A stretch of 64,000 bases of DNA, from the NCBI GenBank assembly GCA_001648575.1, contig LQXN01000067.1, positions 1 to 64,000 on the forward strand. Reading direction: 5' to 3'. The translations under genes and the position numbers were made by a program. Below the pieces are notes generated by a model that saw only the letters and a list, made by a program, of their open reading frames with translations, was not told the DNA's origin and searched no databases. Shown here piece after piece: positions 61,273 to 64,000 of this stretch. The DNA comes from Sutcliffiella horikoshii DSM 8719. GTDB taxonomy: Bacteria; Bacillota; Bacilli; Bacillales; Bacillaceae_I. The first letter of the stretch is position 1; the number at the start of each line of letters is the position of its first letter.

Positions 61273-62876
61273 TGTGGAAGCAGCGTTTTCATCATACATG
61301 GAACCTCATACGTTTTATTTTAAGACGAGATAGAGTCCGCATACCGATATGGTTAGTTTCCATTACTTTAATTACAGTAATGACTGCTACATCCTTTACA
61401 GGACTGTACGCCACAGATCAGGATAGGCAAGCTATAGCAGAAACGATGAAAAATCCTGCCATGACAGCTATGGTTGGCAAAGGCTATGGTTTAGAAAATT
61501 ATACCGAAGGACCGATGATGGCACACCAGATGCTTTTATTCACTGCCATCGTGGTAGCGATCATGAGTATTTTACTCGTTACACGCCATACACGCACAGA
61601 TGAAGAAGAGGGAAGGGTGGAATTGATTCGATCCTTGCCTGTAGGGCGTTTGGCAACATTATCAGCAACAATCATTGTGATGGTAGGAACTTATCTTTTA
61701 TTAACTGTATTAATTGGATTCAGCTTATACTCATTGGGTATTGAAAGCATGGATTTGAATGGGTCCCTATTATATGGAGCCGCATTAGGGGCAACTGGTA
61801 TCTTTTTCACAAGCATTACTGTTTTCTTTGCACAACTTTCTTCAAATGCACGCGGAACAATCGGTTTCTCCTTTATAGTACTCGGTCTGGCATACTTATT
61901 GCGAGCCATAGGGGACGTAGGAAATGAATCATTGTCCTGGGCATCTCCACTTGGGTGGATACTTGGAACCGAAGTATATGTGAATAACTATTGGTGGCCA
62001 ATCATCCTGACAATAGGAATTGCATTTCTTATAGCCATTATTGCTCTGTTCTTATATGCTGTTAGAGATTTAGGCTCTGGATTCATTGCTACTAAGCCTG
62101 GCAGGGTTCATGCATCAAAGACATTGATGAGTCCTCTTGGATTGGCATTTCGGCTTCAAAGAACCGGAATCATTGCATGGGCGATAGGAATGTTCATTTT
62201 AGGTGTTTCATACGGGTCAGTACTCGGTGACTTAGAGTCATTTTTTTCAAGCAACGAAATGATGGCGCAAATGCTGACACCTGCGGAAGGATATACCCTG
62301 ACAGAACAATTCATCACCATGCTTATGGCTGTGATTTCTATGCTTTGCACCATTCCGCCAATCATTTTCCTTTTGAAGATAAAAGGGGAAGAGAAGAGGG
62401 GGCATCTTGAGAATATCCTTTCACGGGCAATTTCCCGAACAAGATTATTAGGCAGTTATTTCGTACTGTCGCTTGTGTCAGGGGCACTTATGTTGTTTCT
62501 TGCCATAATTGGCTTATGGGTAGCTGCAGATGCGGTAATGGAAGCCCCAATCCCTCTACAATCCTTTTTGAAGGCTGGGCTAGTCTACTTACCTGCAATT
62601 TGGGTGATGATCGGCCTCGGGGTATTGACATATGGAATGAGACCAAGGTTCACCGGACTAACATGGCTGTTGTTGGGCTATTCATTCTTCGTTGTTTATT
62701 TGGGTCGTATGCTGCAACTACCCGAATGGATGGAAACATTATCTCCATACGGGTATATTCCTCAAGTGCCAGTAGAGGAAATTCACTTTTGGACTTTGGC
62801 AGCCTTAACCGTTTTGGCAAGCATATTAATCTTTTTTGGATTTACCGGGTTCAAAAGACGCGATATTGTGGAATAA
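61272..62876 (+). CDS. ABC exporter permease
   Basis: A 534-residue protein with about 12 membrane helices, arranged as in ABC-2 antibiotic/drug permeases of the TnrB2/polyketide exporter type. The conserved RHTRTDEEEGRVELIRSLPVGR loop lies at about 99-120, and LRRDRVRIPIWLVSITL near the start. ATG 61272 overlaps the ATPase TGA by one base; TTG 61269 is less likely. Function: export of hydrophobic drugs or antibiotics (inference). Confidence 0.88.
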   Translation: MWKQRFHHTWNLIRFILRRDRVRIPIWLVSITLITVMTATSFTGLYATDQDRQAIAETMKNPAMTAMVGKGYGLENYTEGPMMAHQMLLFTAIVVAIMSILLVTRHTRTDEEEGRVELIRSLPVGRLATLSATIIVMVGTYLLLTVLIGFSLYSLGIESMDLNGSLLYGAALGATGIFFTSITVFFAQLSSNARGTIGFSFIVLGLAYLLRAIGDVGNESLSWASPLGWILGTEVYVNNYWWPIILTIGIAFLIAIIALFLYAVRDLGSGFIATKPGRVHASKTLMSPLGLAFRLQRTGIIAWAIGMFILGVSYGSVLGDLESFFSSNEMMAQMLTPAEGYTLTEQFITMLMAVISMLCTIPPIIFLLKIKGEEKRGHLENILSRAISRTRLLGSYFVLSLVSGALMLFLAIIGLWVAADAVMEAPIPLQSFLKAGLVYLPAIWVMIGLGVLTYGMRPRFTGLTWLLLGYSFFVVYLGRMLQLPEWMETLSPYGYIPQVPVEEIHFWTLAALTVLASILIFFGFTGFKRRDIVE

Positions 62877-62891
62877 ACATTAAGACCTATA

Positions 62892-62923
62892 CAAAAAAGT
62901 CCCTTTTGAGTGGGGACTTTTTT
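62892..62923. terminator. Bidirectional terminator between permease and cupin genes
   Basis: AAAAAAGTCCC pairs with GGGACTTTTTT. Confidence 0.85.
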
Positions 62924-62926
62924 GTG

Positions 62927-63532
62927 TTAATAGTAATAGTATGGACTTTTGTAAGCGTATGGTGCCTGCTGATAATACGGATTCACTCTATGGTAGCTAC
63001 GATCACAAGACTGAGGTGGACCTATGAAAATAGACGGCTGGAGAGGCTTTATCGCCTCTTTCCATTTCTTTTCATCCAAACAATAAGTATGGGCCATCAC
63101 ATTAGCAGGAGTGAATGCCAATAAATCCGATCCCAATATGACATCAGGTGTTGATGCGTTAAAAACAGCCAATAAATGCGTTTTATTTTCCCTTGCTATT
63201 TCATAATGCCACCAGCCTTGAGGAACATTGGTTACTTGACCTGGTGTAATGGTATAAGTCAGAAGCTGTTTCGTAAAAGGATTGAACAAAGAAACATCAG
63301 CAGATCCTCTTATGCAATAGACAAGCTCCGCAGCATTTTGATGGTAATGGGGTTCCACCACATTATTTGCATCAAGGAATATATCCAATAAAGAGGTTCC
63401 TGATAATGTATTTAACTGTTCGACACCTAATACATTAATATAATTCTGATTATCCTTTGTAAAAGCCCTGCTGCTATTGACATCATGAAAGAATTGTACT
63501 GAAGGGGAGGTATAGTCCATTTCTTTTGACAT
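62927..63532 (-). CDS. Cupin-domain protein with Tyr-rich C-terminus
   Basis: A 201-residue cupin. The cupin motifs NVVEPHYHQNAAELVYCIRG and TPGQVTNVPQGWWHYEIA carry His, Glu and Trp residues as in oxalate-type cupins. The last 25 residues are Tyr/Pro/Asn-rich (HRVNPYYQQAPYAYKS..YYYY). ATG 63532 follows GGAAGGTG and is preferred over the frame start at 63568. Like the cupin at 22243, it may sit on the spore or cell surface; this is inference. Confidence 0.8.
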   Translation of the reverse strand: MSKEMDYTSPSVQFFHDVNSSRAFTKDNQNYINVLGVEQLNTLSGTSLLDIFLDANNVVEPHYHQNAAELVYCIRGSADVSLFNPFTKQLLTYTITPGQVTNVPQGWWHYEIARENKTHLLAVFNASTPDVILGSDLLAFTPANVMAHTYCLDEKKWKEAIKPLQPSIFIGPPQSCDRSYHRVNPYYQQAPYAYKSPYYYY

Positions 63533-63656
63533 AGTTGTCACCTTCCTTTTCCTGATTATATAGCCCAAATTATTCTACATTAACTGTTTGGTGCATGTCC
63601 CCTTGAATAAAACATCATTCCTAAGAGCACTATACAAAGGAAAAGGAGTGAAAAAC

Positions 63657-64000
63657 ATGAAACATTTTATGCCAATATTGATAAAATTCATTGTAAGCTT
63701 TTTAATTCTATCCTTCTTCTTAACCCCATTCGGAGAGATTTCATTTCTAGACATCCTTCTGACTACAGCAATACTAGTCACACTTACCTACTTTGCAGGG
63801 GATAATATGTTACTTCCCAGAACAAATTATATTTTAGCAGGTCTGTTTGATTTCCTGTTCAATTTTGCCACCATTGCATTTATCGTATATATTTTGACCA
63901 ATCTCAAAACAGGGTTTTTAATGCCTTCTTTATTTGCTGCGGTGGCCATTACCGTGTTTGAGGTGTTCTTTCATCTATACTTAGTAAAAAACATCTTTCC
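63657..64000 (+). CDS. DUF2512 membrane protein (YndM-type), partial
   Basis: ATG 63657 follows AAAGGAGTG. At least 114 residues are in view and the 3' end lies beyond the window. It begins MKHFMPILIKFIVSFLILSF and has about four hydrophobic segments with TYFAGDNMLLPRTNYILAGL between, typical of DUF2512 (YndM). Function unknown; such proteins are common in Bacilli. Confidence 0.8.
   Translation, partial: MKHFMPILIKFIVSFLILSFFLTPFGEISFLDILLTTAILVTLTYFAGDNMLLPRTNYILAGLFDFLFNFATIAFIVYILTNLKTGFLMPSLFAAVAITVFEVFFHLYLVKNIF

Overview
The window looks like a chromosomal segment of an AT-rich, Gram-positive, spore-forming member of the Bacillaceae. The signs are AGGAGG-type ribosome binding sites, frequent TTG and GTG starts, a petrobactin (asb) operon as in the Bacillus cereus group, close DesK/DesR, TcyP and YrvL-like proteins, a Firmicute 6S RNA, CydS, and SpoIIM-, SatD- and DUF2512-type proteins. 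No tRNA, rRNA, CRISPR array or prophage was seen. The left edge holds a frameshifted IS4-type transposase fragment.

Layout. 0.6-9.7 kb: a YrvL-like membrane protein, then a Fur-boxed AraC/periplasmic-binding-protein regulator (Btr type) and the complete petrobactin operon asbA-F. 10-20.7 kb: an FAD oxidoreductase, a small GIY-YIG protein, a lipoprotein, and a membrane/MoxR cluster (GDPD-membrane-domain protein, DUF4129, DUF4350, MoxR ATPase, DUF58), with a frameshifted SpoIIM-type gene and an RDD protein beside it. 20.8-26.8 kb: a ring-cleaving dioxygenase behind a consensus promoter that overlaps an MhqR-like operator, a Tyr-rich cupin, small ORFs, DUF3307/SatD and a YeeE/YedE transporter. 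27-33.3 kb: a DcuS/CitA-type two-component system, a Nudix protein and a tripartite tricarboxylate transporter (tctCBA) with a cre site. 33.6-36.1 kb: cydA-cydB-cydS on the minus strand. 36.4-45.7 kb: a Rap-like TPR protein and a looser accessory stretch with gene remnants. 46-51.6 kb: desK-desR, a DEAD-box helicase, 6S RNA, DUF1292 and tcyP. 52-64 kb: an HTH protein fused to a degenerate F1-ATPase beta-like domain, a DUF3131 protein, trhO, fumC, an ECF-like sigma factor beside clpP, a TetR-controlled ABC exporter, a second Tyr-rich cupin and a DUF2512 protein cut by the window end.

Two things stand out. The first is the 348-residue protein at 52093-53139: an N-terminal helix-turn-helix joined to a shortened ATP-synthase-beta-like domain that has lost the P-loop lysine. 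Four to five 21-bp iterons lie just upstream. The second is a family of structured interspersed repeats (about 130-220 bp). Each sits at the 3' end of a gene and, in the clearest cases, between two copies of the same rho-independent terminator hairpin, as if the element duplicates terminators when it moves.

Functional logic. Iron starvation should relieve Fur repression of btr and asbA-F. The two-component system probably controls carboxylate uptake by TctCBA, with CcpA repression at the cre site. MhqR-type and TetR-type operators should make the dioxygenase and the ABC exporter inducible by quinones and drugs respectively. All functions are inferred from sequence reading; no database search was run.
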